A stretch of 64,000 bases of DNA. Origin: Antedon mediterranea (taxonomy: Eukaryota > Echinodermata > Crinoidea > Comatulida > Antedonidae). The translations under genes and the position numbers were made by a program. This document shows positions 1-10,849 of the stretch, in pieces; positions within the stretch are counted from its first letter, which is position 1; every line of letters begins with the position of its first letter. The stretch is from assembly GCF_964355755.1 (NCBI RefSeq), contig NC_092675.1, positions 17,871,312 to 17,935,311 of the forward strand, given 5' to 3'. The notes beneath the pieces are model-generated. The model did no database searches, had not been told where the DNA came from, and saw nothing but the letters and a program-made list of their open reading frames with translations.

Positions 1-2750
1 GATCAATTTTATAGCTGTAAAATTTGACCCAATAAACTGAAAAAACTTAGTCGATAGTGTGTCTATTGCAATTAAGTTATTCAGTTTCAATAAAAGTGTA
101 ATTGAACGAAACAATTCGGAATAATTTCCGATCCTCTGGCATTATCACATAAGTTCACTTTAAAATGGTGCAGAGGCCACATATGATACCTATGTGACAA
201 TGTGTCACAGACGTTTACTATGATACTGGACAAATTATAGATAGAATACCAATAACTTTCTAAACCTTTGTTGAATGTCTGAAAATGATATTAATTGAAA
301 TTATTTTCTAATCTCATTTTGATGTGATTTAATCAGAGATTGCGGTGCGTAAGATTTAGATTTGATGATACCCTTGATATGATAATGAATGGTTAGCAAA
401 TAATATGACACTATATGGAAATACAACACAATATGCTTTATTCTTCAGTCCTTAGGTAACCTGTATCTATATTTTTTGTAATTAATTGAAAATGTTAACA
501 TTATCTGCTAGGTCATAGGTCACTATTATTAGTACGATGTCGAGTGACGATACACTATGAACTTTATTAAGGCAGCAATAGTTTGTTAACATAATTGATG
601 TTCCGACACGTTATCGCATATCAAATTGGTATCTATCCAACAGTGTGTTCTTTTTATTATGTGAACTAAGATTATAAACTTAAGCATTCAGACTTAGACT
701 CAATACTTGAACAGTGTTAGAATGGTAGCAAGTAAACATCATGAATAAAATGTTACAGGCAAATCGAGGAAATTATCACAGTAAAATCACAATGTGCCCG
801 TTTACTGAATCAACGTCATTTGTACGCGCGCGTGTTTCATTCAAGCCATAGATGATTGCGAGTTCAAGTGTTCAATAGTAATTTTCTTATAGGCCTAAAC
901 AATACAAATATAGTAAAGATATATGGACTCTATGTTTAGGTATTCTTAATATGTTGCTAATCTTTATTTTTTATTAGGGCAGCATGAAATAAATACGGGG
1001 CTGTCGCACAACTATAATAATGTATTGTCATGTAAATTGCCAGAAATGTATTTTGATGCATGCATTAGGGTTATCTCTTATCTTTCAGTCAATCCACTCA
1101 AAGTAAATGGTCTTGATTACCCTAACTGATTAAACTTACAATTTTGAATTTCCATTTGGTTGAGTATTTAATCTTTGTAAAATATATGACGTACAAAATA
1201 GACAAAACTTATAAGACTGTTTCAGATATTATAAGGGTACCATCGGACATGGTAACCTTGGCTTTTATGAACAAGTAGAGCATTAACCGGGTTGGCCTAG
1301 AGTTTATTATAGAAATTATCCTACCGCAGTTTTGTGTAAACTCTCCTGTGCATTATCCTAATATTTGTAAGCCTAAAGGTATACTGTAAATATAAGGTAT
1401 TTTGTAATCAATTGATATTTACAATTCAGATTAAAGAGGCCAGCGTTACATTTGAAATATTTACTGAAAGATTCCTTTGTAGAAAATATACCCATTTCCT
1501 TTCGATAATTTTCAAGTCATGCATCAATATGTATGGATATTATAGATAATGAGTTACATAGTAATAGTTTAATTCCTTTTCCTATCTTAACATTTAATTA
1601 TAATACACACAAAGCATAACAATGTAGTCTTAAATATTAGAACAGCCTTCCTATTGTCTATTTCCGTACTATAACGCAATTTCAAAATAAATTCTAAGAC
1701 TAAAAGTATTCACTCTGCACATTTACAGCCTGATCCTCGCGTGTGTCACACGAATATTCCACGCGTTCCACACGAGACAATGGATACGAATGTTTGATTA
1801 CTACCGTATATGGCAACATTTCTTCACTTTGTATCTTTATTGAAATTCCTTATGCAACAGGTGTTGAACAAAATCAATAACAGCATAAGAGCAAATAAAA
1901 TGGTTGTAATTGCGTCATTTCATGAACTACTCATAAGCATGTTTATTGGAGTAGCCATCGATTGGTGAAAGGGGTCAGACAAGCCAGTATGTAAGGGGCC
2001 TAGCCTAGATCTCATATTCATAATAAAGGTCTAACGAGCAAAAGTTATACTAAGATCTATTAATTATTACAAATAGCAATATCGATTCTTCCGTTGCGTT
2101 CAACATATTAATCAGTTAGTGTATCGTATTGGCTAATTATTTCACATGATACTAGATACAGTGTAACCACTCCATGACTATCCATACTTCATAGCTTAAG
2201 TTATACGTTAAATTCCAGGAGTATTTTAAATTTAAAGCATGTTGTCAAATACAATAATCAATTTTGTTTAAACATAGAATCCAGGTTTACAAGTTTTATC
2301 TAAAAGTAGGCCATGTAGCGAACCTACACGATATTTTTTTGTAAACTACCAAAATAACCTCAGGTAAAATTTCATTCGAATTTGACTTATATAAAGCGGT
2401 TAGTTATTTTTTTCATGCCAATTCTTCCAACGTTCTAGTAAATTCTATTTTTGAGATGTAATTTGATTTTTTCGACGTGCTTAATCATACAATTGTAAAA
2501 TGTTTGGGATCTAATATACTTGAATAAACGAATGTGACGGATTGTAAATCCAAGTATATTGTAATATGATTTTAAATGATAGTCATACATTTTATTGAAT
2601 AAGCTGAGTTGAGTTGTATAACGTAAAGTCACGTTTATGATCAGAATCCAAGAAGAATTTACCCGTACTCATTTAAACTTTTATCATTTATACCTTTTTT
2701 CGATTGTTTTGTTTCGCTTATAATTTATTTGAATTTATTTAGCTATGGAA
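1..2750. other. AT-rich intergenic stretch, no gene seen
   Basis: No open frame here exceeds chance length for DNA this AT-rich, and I recognise no exon, RNA gene or transposon end. A small GC-richer patch near 1735-1775 holds GTGTGTCACAC-type dyads (CGTGTGTCACACG) beside CCACGCGTTCC, without a clear role. Confidence 0.5.
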
Positions 2751-2810
2751 TTTACATAAACAAGAGCAACCAGAGAGTAAAAAGAGAAAAATGATTAAAA
2801 ATCCTGATAA

Positions 2811-3031
2811 CGATCCGTCTTTTAGTTTTGACGTACGACAAATTAGTAAAATAATAATTTAAAAAGTGGTCCAGAATTAGGAGTCTGGTCCGACTAACCT
2901 CCAAAATGGAATTGAGTCTTTCGTGACCACGCCTAAAATTACTAAAACAACATAAAGTGGTCCAGAAATGGAGTCGTCCGTGTGACCATATATTGAAACT
3001 TGGTAAAGATCCGTGTTTTAGTTTTGACGTT
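2811..3031. repeat. Degenerate internal duplication
   Basis: Two short segments occur twice. GATCCGT(C/G)TTTTAGTTTTGACGT is found near 2811 and 3008, and AAAGTGGTCCAGAA near 2872 and 2955. This looks like an old local duplication or the remains of a repeat element. There is no coding evidence. Confidence 0.35.
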
Positions 3032-4081
3032 AATAACAACTTGGACGAATTATTATTAAAACTCTGATAGAAAAGATCAGCCCAAAAAGTGAAAACAAAA
3101 ACATATTTTCATTGGGATCCTGCAATCTATCACTTTCAGTTCAAAACCAAAAATCCCAATTTCAACCAAATATTAATATATTTGTGAAGCTTTTCGGTGG
3201 ACTTATGTGGAAATAAAATTTTAAAAAACGTTGAAAATGTGTGGAGTAGCAGACAGGGTGAGTGTAACATTTCACTACACAGTATTTTCCAACTGGCTAA
3301 AATTTGTACCGAAAATCTCAATATTTACACATTATAATTACTACACTTAGGCGTGACTTACCATTACAGTTTAATCAGACATATCAGTTATGTTATCTTA
3401 AATTTCGGTGAAGATTGATTTGATACAAAGACCCCTTCATGTACATCGCTCGGGCATGACTAGGGATTGTCAATAAGTAGCCATCTATCAATAAGTAGCA
3501 AAATAACGTTCGTATGGATACGTCCATCGGACGCCGTTTGAAACCATGTCTAATTATCCTGAATTGTAATTAAAAGTAATATTTAAATTGGGGGCATAGT
3601 CAGTCGCTTTTAATCAGTATACACATTTTTTTTATAGATCTTGAATGTATTTTTAATCAGAGATGAATGTGTTGTCTGACCTTTTTTGTTCCGGCCAATA
3701 CCCTTTGCCAGAGTTTGTCCATCTGATGCACACTTACTTAAAGTATTATATCGATTACTGCCACAATGTATTGCATCTACACTTTAATTAAACAATATGT
3801 AACTCCAGCAGGACAAGACATGATGTTGGCGTACATCAACCCTTACGTGACCCAGTACCCTGTTGTTGTTAAGAAAATGAAAATCTACACCTAGTCTACC
3901 AGTCTATCTTACTATAGGCTACGATTATCAACATTAGCAGTCAGTGACGTCATCACACACATTCACAAAGTTGAATGCGCGTACAAAAGTCAATTTTCCA
4001 TAGCATATATAACGGGATTTATAAAAGTGTCTTTACTAATAACTTAATTATTGATAGCTGTAAACTTTAAGCTGAAACGGT
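3032..4081. other. Intergenic stretch, nothing recognised
   Basis: AT-rich sequence without a frame, exon or repeat end that I can support. Confidence 0.5.
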
Positions 4082-4084
4082 TAA

Positions 4085-4240
4085 AGCTTGGTTCCAAACT
4101 TTGACAGAACACAAAGACGTATAAGCACGCCGCAAAAAAATTGACCAATCACGACTGGATCATAAACTATCGTTTTTAATTGGTCAACTAACGTACGTTA
4201 TGAATACGTCGTTGCGTTGCATCCAAGTGGGAACCAAGCT
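4085..4240. mobile_element. MITE, AGCTTGG family, copy A
   Basis: A 156-bp nonautonomous element. It starts AGCTTGGTTCC and ends GGAACCAAGCT, an inverted terminal repeat, and is flanked by TAA on both sides (4082-4084 and 4241-4243). The interior has an inverted pair of CCAAT boxes: TTGACCAATCAC on the left and AATTGGTCAA on the right. The 3-bp TWA-type target duplication suggests the PIF/Harbinger superfamily; that assignment is inference, because no transposase is present. Confidence 0.75.
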
Positions 4241-4243
4241 TAA

Positions 4244-6260
4244 CGTAAAAATAGAAAAAAAACATAATAGTATGCTCTCCGCCTTAGGCCTACCTTTTTA
4301 GTCAATACACATTTCCCGTGAGATTACATTGTCATTGGAATTATTAACTGTGTTCCAAGCGTGTGGAGGGCCAGCAAAATAATCGATAATTTGTTAATAA
4401 GCAGGATGGCGCCTGGTTTATGATTGAAGAATCATGCCTTTAAATCTATGCAGGTCACATAACACGCCTATACATCATATTTAAACGCCGCTAATAAGTG
4501 TCAAGATTGCGTTCGTTTTTTTGAATGCGAAAACGATGTTTTTACGACTAATTGATTTTTAATAAATCAGTCGTCTCCATGACGCATAACAAACACCGTG
4601 TCGTAATAGTACGATGATAATGATAATAATCATAATGTGATTTTGGGTAAATAAAACCCATTAGGAAATATATTGCCTGTTTCACTGGAAATCGAATGAG
4701 AAAGGATTTGGCGTAATTCTCAGAAGGAACATGTGCGTACATGTGTCAATTATTTTGGATTTTCCATTTAAAAATTACGTGGTTTAAAAGCCTTTTTGTA
4801 TATTGTGATCCGTATAACTTTTGAACATTTTACCACCAATTGCATGGAGGTATAGATATACCAAAGAATTAAAGTTATAACGCTCAGCTTTAAAAACCAC
4901 GAAGGCACTCTGTACAAGTAACAAACCGCACCTAAACCAACGATCAAATCTGAGCTTCCCGTTAGATACGGTAAATTATTGTAACCTTACTAGCGTTTTT
5001 ATTTATTAGCTTATTGTGAACACCAGAACATTTTCGTATATTAAACACTGTTACTGGCATTTATTTTAGTCGGATAACAATCGATTTTAAATCTGTCATG
5101 AGATAGATTCTAACTGACAATCGCACGTCATCTAGAAAGGACATCTAGCTGTTTAAAGTACTTTTAATGAATGTTATCTCTTCCAGTAATGTTCTAATTA
5201 CATGTCAGGTATAACGTAAATATGTGCATTAAGTTTTTTTTCCTAGCGATATCCAAGCCATCGGGAACCATTCGTATAACAAAGGTTTCCCAAGCATAAA
5301 TACTATAGGCATTAAGTGCATATCATGTAATTTCACGGATGATGACATTCCTTTAAAGCCAAGTTGCAAAAAATAACAACACTTGAACTGGTTATTAGGA
5401 TCTGTTCTTTAATTACCACTCAATTACCCATGGTAACAATGGCACTATAACCTGATGTTTTGAAGTAAACAGTTCGTTAAATGTTACGAGAATCTACGGT
5501 ACTGCACTAATGTGTAAAGCCACGGGTCAGACAGCACATTTGCAATTTACTCGTATCCGGGGGACAAGGTACTTTTATTATTTACAATTGTCACTCCCAC
5601 AAGAATTACACGTGGGTACAATGGGTGCTAATTTACATTGTTACCAGGCCTGTAAGTACCTACTTTGGAGTACTAAATGCAGTGAATACAAATGAAACAT
5701 TGTAAAACTACTCGCCAGAGAGTTAAATATACATTTGTAGCAATGATTGGTAATACTCGTTCTAATAGAGGCATGGCAATTAACGCAATAAATGATCACT
5801 ACGATACTAACTGAAGCACTATGGATAAGTTCTTCTTGCCATGTTTTACTGTGACTACATTGTTTTTATTGGGCATCGAAAAGTGCCAATTGTGCCGGTC
5901 ATCTTTTTTGTAAACCTGACGATTCAGCCCCTTCTACTGTGCACTTAATGCCCAATTGCGTGCTGTACCTGAAATGTGCACCGGTTGAGTTTTAGTAAAA
6001 TTTTAATATCAAACAAATTTTGAAAATGGTGAAAATATAATCAATATTCAATATTCAACACGACTGAAGGCGAGATGGGTTAGGACCGACGCGGATCGAA
6101 TGGCAGCGAGCGTTGGAAGAGCACAATTAGAGACTAATCCAAGAGCTCGTACATTCAAAGCAAGTAATACAATTAGGTTAAATGAAATAAATAAAATGTT
6201 ATGTAAGACAACGTTTAGAAATGCATTGCACTAAAACACCAAATCAAATATGGCATGAAA
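4244..6260. other. Intergenic stretch, no gene seen
   Basis: I find no supported exon, RNA or element. A 61-codon frame at 5510-5695 is no longer than expected by chance. Confidence 0.45.
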
Positions 6261-6267
6261 TCGATTT

Positions 6268-6618
6268 TTAAGAACAAATATGCACATGTTGACGCAGTAC
6301 TTTGTGACTGGGTGAGCAGGACAAAATATGCAAACAATGAGGACGGCCACTGATATGTGTCTGTTGGTATACAGTACATTGATTTTGAAATATAGTAAAA
6401 GTAATATTTAAATAAGGATTTTCGAGATCTACATCAGATGTACTATCGATGTTTGTGTTATCAGTTTCCTTTACATGGCTGAGGTTGACCTTCAATGTTT
6501 TCTTTTCCTGAGGATGCTGCTTACAAGTAAGTTTTTCCACCAAACGCTCTAAAAATAATTTGTCTTGGGACTGAATTTGTAATATACGGTTACTATAGTT
6601 CTGGTGGTGGTGGAACAT
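6268..6618 (-). CDS. Possible exon of an unidentified protein
   Basis: A 116-codon open frame on the minus strand. Its length alone is near what chance gives in this base composition. The first 70 residues, however, are rich in Q, H, K, E and D rather than the I/F/Y/C mix usual for AT-rich noncoding DNA, and they look like a coiled helix (NRILQIQSQDKLFLERL). That pattern loosely resembles the R..I..(E)N..LL.RL helix of CFAP97-type ciliary proteins; this is only a resemblance. A possible 3' splice site (TTTATCTGTAG) lies just upstream of the ATG, and a possible donor (CAT|GTAAAG) lies inside. No neighbouring exon was found, so it may be a stray exon or chance. Confidence 0.25.
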   Translation of the reverse strand: MFHHHQNYSNRILQIQSQDKLFLERLVEKLTCKQHPQEKKTLKVNLSHVKETDNTNIDSTSDVDLENPYLNITFTIFQNQCTVYQQTHISGRPHCLHILSCSPSHKVLRQHVHICS

Positions 6619-6629
6619 GTATAGGCCTA

Positions 6630-8010
6630 CAGATAAACTACTTTAGAAGAGTAATTTCAAAAGATGAAAAGTAAAATGATTGAACATGCGATGAAATAAA
6701 GTTTTTACTCTTCTAGACCATTATACATCCATTCATTCATTTATTCAATTCAACGTAAACATTTATTTTCTTTCTTTCGTAAACAATACCCCCGGCCAAA
6801 GTACAATAATAGAAAATAATGCTATTATAACATTTAAGTAGTAGTAACAGCAAAATAATTAGTTCTCTTTTTATATTCGAAAAAGGCAAACCTTACCAGG
6901 CTATTGATTAATTTTTTCTTTTAGTTATATTCATTTGTAAAATAAACTTATACTGTTTCACATTATACGATATGGTGTGGTAGAACAACGGATAAAAAAC
7001 ATTAAAATCTTTAGCCCATCTAGCTCATGTACATGCAGAATCCAGTGCATCTTTCGAAAGAGTACGACAGGGTTACTCAGATTTATTTGGGTGTTCTCGT
7101 GGACCACAAAGGAACGGAGCGCCATTTCCGGGCTGCTCGAAACGAAGAGTAAGTCGTCCACATCTCGTTGCGGATTTCAGTAATAACACGGGTTATTATT
7201 TTAAAGACGAAAATATATGGTAGAATGTTGTTCCATGATAGGTCCAAGTATTTATGGATCCGCGGTATGGTATCAATTGCAGATATAACTTTAATATGTT
7301 TGTACAACTTGTGTATTTGTAGTGTAGCTCAACTGGCTTTACATTTTAATTGGTCACTAGTAATCTGTCGGCGTAACGTGACCTGGATTTCTGAATGAAT
7401 GAAAGCCAATGTTTACCATTGATTGTCTGCAATATTAATTTCAATTTAATATACTGTTTGGCGTGCATTTGCATGTAATAGAAATTCTTAATTTATTAGT
7501 TGTATCGACTAATCGCAAAAATCGTTACTTTAATTTGATCAGCGTTAGACAAATTAAAATTAAGTTTACTGTTTACTCTGAAATTTAGTATATGGTGTCC
7601 ATAATGTGGGCGGAGTACTTCAACAAGTCCTATATAAGCATCAGATCATGTCATTTAAAAGATGTAGACATAATACATAACAAAATGTACAAACATTAGA
7701 AAAGCTTTTAAGGAGATTATGTATGTTTAGTTTAGGATGGCACATTGGGAATATTCTAGACAATAGCTTAAAATTAAGCCTATTTCCTAATATTTAATAT
7801 TCTTTGTATGACAGCTTATGGTCTAGATGAAACATACGATGATGATAATACAGTAGTTGATAAGGAACAAAAATACTACAGTAGACCTACAGAAATGGAT
7901 TACCACTAAGCATCAATAAATAAACTTAATGGCTATCAATGTATAATAAATGAAACACATCATTCCACATAAAGAAACTATAAGATTCACAAATAAACTA
8001 GGTTAGGTTT
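6630..8010. other. Intergenic stretch, nothing recognised
   Basis: Short overlapping frames on both strands at 6958-7398 are mutual shadows in slightly GC-richer sequence, and I see no family motif in any of them. Confidence 0.45.
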
Positions 8011-8013
8011 ATA

Positions 8014-8158
8014 AGCTTGGTTCCCACTTGGACGCAGCGCGGAGCGACGACGTATGTGAGTTAACCAATCACAAGAGACAATTCGAATGAACCATCGCGT
8101 CACAATTTACTTGACTTGCGCTTATGTCCTTGCATTACGTTCTAGTGTGAACCAAGCT
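8014..8158. mobile_element. MITE, AGCTTGG family, copy B
   Basis: A 145-bp element with AGCTTGGTTCCCAC at the left and GTGTGAACCAAGCT at the right. The interior keeps AACCAATCACAAG on the left arm. The flanks are TA-rich but do not give a clean 3-bp duplication in this copy. Confidence 0.7.
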
Positions 8159-8690
8159 TTAGTAATGAAACAAACGTTATGCGCGCGTACACATTATAAT
8201 TACGGTAACGTGCGCGTATTATGTGAATACCACCATCGTCATTTCACTTGATACATATGTTGTGCATCTGGTGTGTTATGACAAGTAGTTTTCAATACGC
8301 CGAAATGTAAACAAATATGTTCGAACTGAAAATGAATAGTAACTTTCAATCAATTATTGCATTGATTGAAAGCATTTAGCGTTTTGATTGAGAAACGACA
8401 GAACTAAGGTAACGCATTATAGTTTCCGGCCCTTAATATATCGAGAGTAGGCAATTATATAAAGTGAAGGAAATCCAAGGCGATTAAAATCCTGTTTAAC
8501 TTTGAAAACGCTAGCAACCGTTTCATACGTTGATCCATTGGGTGTGTTGTGGTGAATTTAATGTGTAGAATAAGTAAAGCTTGCTATAAGAGGTCGGCAA
8601 ATTATTGCACTACTACATTAGTTGTAGGAATTTAAATGTTGATACAGGGAAATGGTACAACTACAATAAAGTAGCTATAGTTCTCATAAT
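8159..8690. other. Intergenic stretch, nothing recognised
   Basis: AT-rich spacer between two MITE copies, with a few GCGCGCG-type dinucleotide runs near 8181. Confidence 0.45.
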
Positions 8691-8692
8691 AA

Positions 8693-8880
8693 AGCTTGGT
8701 TCCCACTAGAACGCAACGTAAAGCTTGGTTCCCACTAGAACGCAACGTATGCGCAACGTAAAGCTTGGTTCCCACTAGAACGCAACGTATGCGCAACGTA
8801 AAGCTTGGCTCCCACTAGAACGCAACGTATGCGCAACGTAAAGCTTAGTTCCCACTAGAACGCAACGTATGCGCAACGTA
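8693..8880 (+). repeat. 40-bp tandem repeat made of MITE termini
   Basis: A 28-bp first unit (8693-8720) is followed by four 40-bp units beginning at 8721, 8761, 8801 and 8841. Each unit begins AAGCTTGG(T/C)TCCCACTAG and continues ACGCAACGTATGCGCAACGT. One base differs in the third full unit (GGCT) and one in the fourth (TAGTT). The array is an expansion of the terminal inverted repeat of the host MITE. Confidence 0.9.
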
Positions 8881-9007
8881 AATAATTCGACTAATCATTA
8901 CGTGATAGATCAACTGTACAGCCATCGTCGTGTCGTGATTGGTCAAATTATTATTATTACGTTACGTTGTGCTTACGTCTTTGCATCGCATCCTAGTGGG
9001 AACCAAG
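8693..9007. mobile_element. MITE, AGCTTGG family, copy C, with amplified left end
   Basis: Same family as copies A and B. It is preceded by TAA and ends GTGGGAACCAAG(T). The right half has the usual GTGATTGGTCAA box. The left terminus is repeated five times (see the tandem repeat entry), which lengthens this copy to about 315 bp. Confidence 0.72.
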
Positions 9008-9009
9008 TG

Positions 9010-10160
9010 ACATTTACACTTGTTTGTTAGCTGTCCGTTTTGTTTTACTTTTTAATGAAAGAATATGCCAATATCGGATGTGAACTTGTTTTTAATTTAG
9101 TATGGAGTGTAAACGGATTCATTTTAATTTTTGTGAATAAAATGCCCTTTTCCATTACAAATGTTACAACATGACACATTTTACCTTTTGGATGTTTCGA
9201 TAAAAAATAGGCCTTACGTGTGAAATACAGTAGGTATACAGCGGGATATTATATATCTGTCCTTACTTGTGAAAACAATTTTCTATTCGTTTTGATATGA
9301 TTACTAATTGCTAATTAACAATTTTCCAGATGTTATACAATTATTTTTAATTACCCTCGGTTATACCATCCACGTGGTTTTGGTGTTATCTAGGTGGTAC
9401 AAGACAATAAAGTTCACCATAAGGCACTCAGGTGAAAAATAAAACCATAATTATTATATTGCATTCTTGGAGGAGTATTAAAAGCGTTGAGGAAATTATG
9501 TAATAAAATAATTACCGATTTTACGGATTTAAATTCACCGATGTTACATTTGTTACAATTATTTTAGAGTAATACTACAACATCTTTATAGTCAATGAAA
9601 GGTTTGAAGAAATATGTTGATTTGTACTAGAAAGGTTGGTAATAATGAAGTAAGATGGAGTGGGCAGACGCTGAGTAGTAAACGATAAAAAGATAAAAAC
9701 TCAATTAGTCAAAGCAAAGCTGTAACAAAATGATAGTCGAATAAATGATAAACGGTTCTAAAGATGAAAAAAGAGGGTACGAAGAGAATTGGTTAAAACA
9801 TCTTTCCACTGAAAATTGAAAATCATGGAAAAATATCGTACAATTGTTTATTTAAATTTAAAAGAGGGAAGAGTGACTCCCTAATGAAACTATGATGTAT
9901 TTATAAACCGAATAAAATGTTCTTCAGTAGGCCTACATACAGTGAGATTGATTTCTAAAGTGTTGTCAAGCCACACTGGCCTCTTCTTTTTTCCCTCAAG
10001 ACTACTTAACTTCGACTAAACTAACTACATTTAGAAATGATCTTCTTTCGCATATATTAGGCCTACAACTTTGATTCGACAGCATAACACATTATTCAAT
10101 TTCGAATGTAAAATTAATGTTCTTCATGGTTTATATCATCATTAATAAACTGAATATTTT
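9010..10160. other. Intergenic stretch, nothing recognised
   Basis: AT-rich sequence with no supported gene or repeat boundary. Confidence 0.45.
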
Positions 10161-10164
10161 TGAA

Positions 10165-10410
10165 AGAAAAAAATAAATGTATAAATAAATTGATCGTTTT
10201 ATGCCGATGAACAAAACTAAAATGTACAGGCCTATAGGAAATGTCGTTTCTTTCTCACTTTTATATTGTGTTTTATTTTTTAATGTTTTTATGTAAAAGG
10301 GTCCAGCGAAAACAGAATTATAAACATCTTTATGCGTGATCCTTACCATCAATTATATACTGAAATTGTAATCATAAATGATGACTAAATAAATGTGAAT
10401 GAATTAATGT
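10165..10410 (+). mobile_element. LINE 3' end fragment, related to the 41.6-kb LINE
   Basis: The segment TATGTAAAAGGGTCC, then a variable stretch, then ATGCGTGATCC and GATGACTAAATAAATGTG matches the 3' untranslated region after the intact LINE ORF at 43660-43770, in the same order and spacing. AATAAATGTATAAA near 10171 may be the last codons of that ORF. This is a short, 5'-truncated copy. Confidence 0.65.
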
Positions 10411-10522
10411 TTATATATTAGGTTAGTATTATTATACTTAGTTATATAAAACCACATTTTTGTTTCGATCCGTACTGCCCTCAAACAAGTAATTAATTTT
10501 AAAAATTAGTTAAAGCCTACAG

Positions 10523-10843
10523 GTTTGTTTGTTTGTTTTATCTTTATACTGGGTGACCTCTTCAGTCAAAGACTGATCTCCCAGAGGGCCCAGTTGGTGA
10601 TCAGTGGCTGTGATGTACTAATACACCGGGGTAACCCCCTACTCGTCTCGAAAGATGTACTAGGTTCTTTAAAGTGCACACGAGCAAGTTGTGTACACTG
10701 GACCTACGGTTTATAGTCCTTATCCGAGAAGACTCGTTCTACCACCAGAACCATGGAGTGAGTGAGCCTCGAACCCCTGCCGATGTTATGGCTACGTGAT
10801 TACGGTTCCACTGTCTTAACCGCTCGGCCACTCACTCACTCAC
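10523..10843 (-). mobile_element. tRNA-derived SINE
   Basis: Read on the minus strand, the head at about 10843-10757 is tRNA-like of the Leu/Ser type. It has an A box (GTGGCCGAGCGGTTAAG) and a B box (GGGTTCGAGGCTCACTCAC), about 75 bp together, which would be an internal Pol III promoter. A body of some 230 bp follows, then an (AAAC)n tail at about 10523-10540. The head is framed by short CACT/GAGT runs. A piece of the same body recurs at 47735-47830, which shows it is a dispersed family. I saw no clear target duplication. Confidence 0.8.
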
Positions 10844-10849
10844 AGTGTG

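Noticed and set aside
10131-10352. 73-codon minus-strand frame
   Set aside because: Antisense of a LINE 3' fragment.
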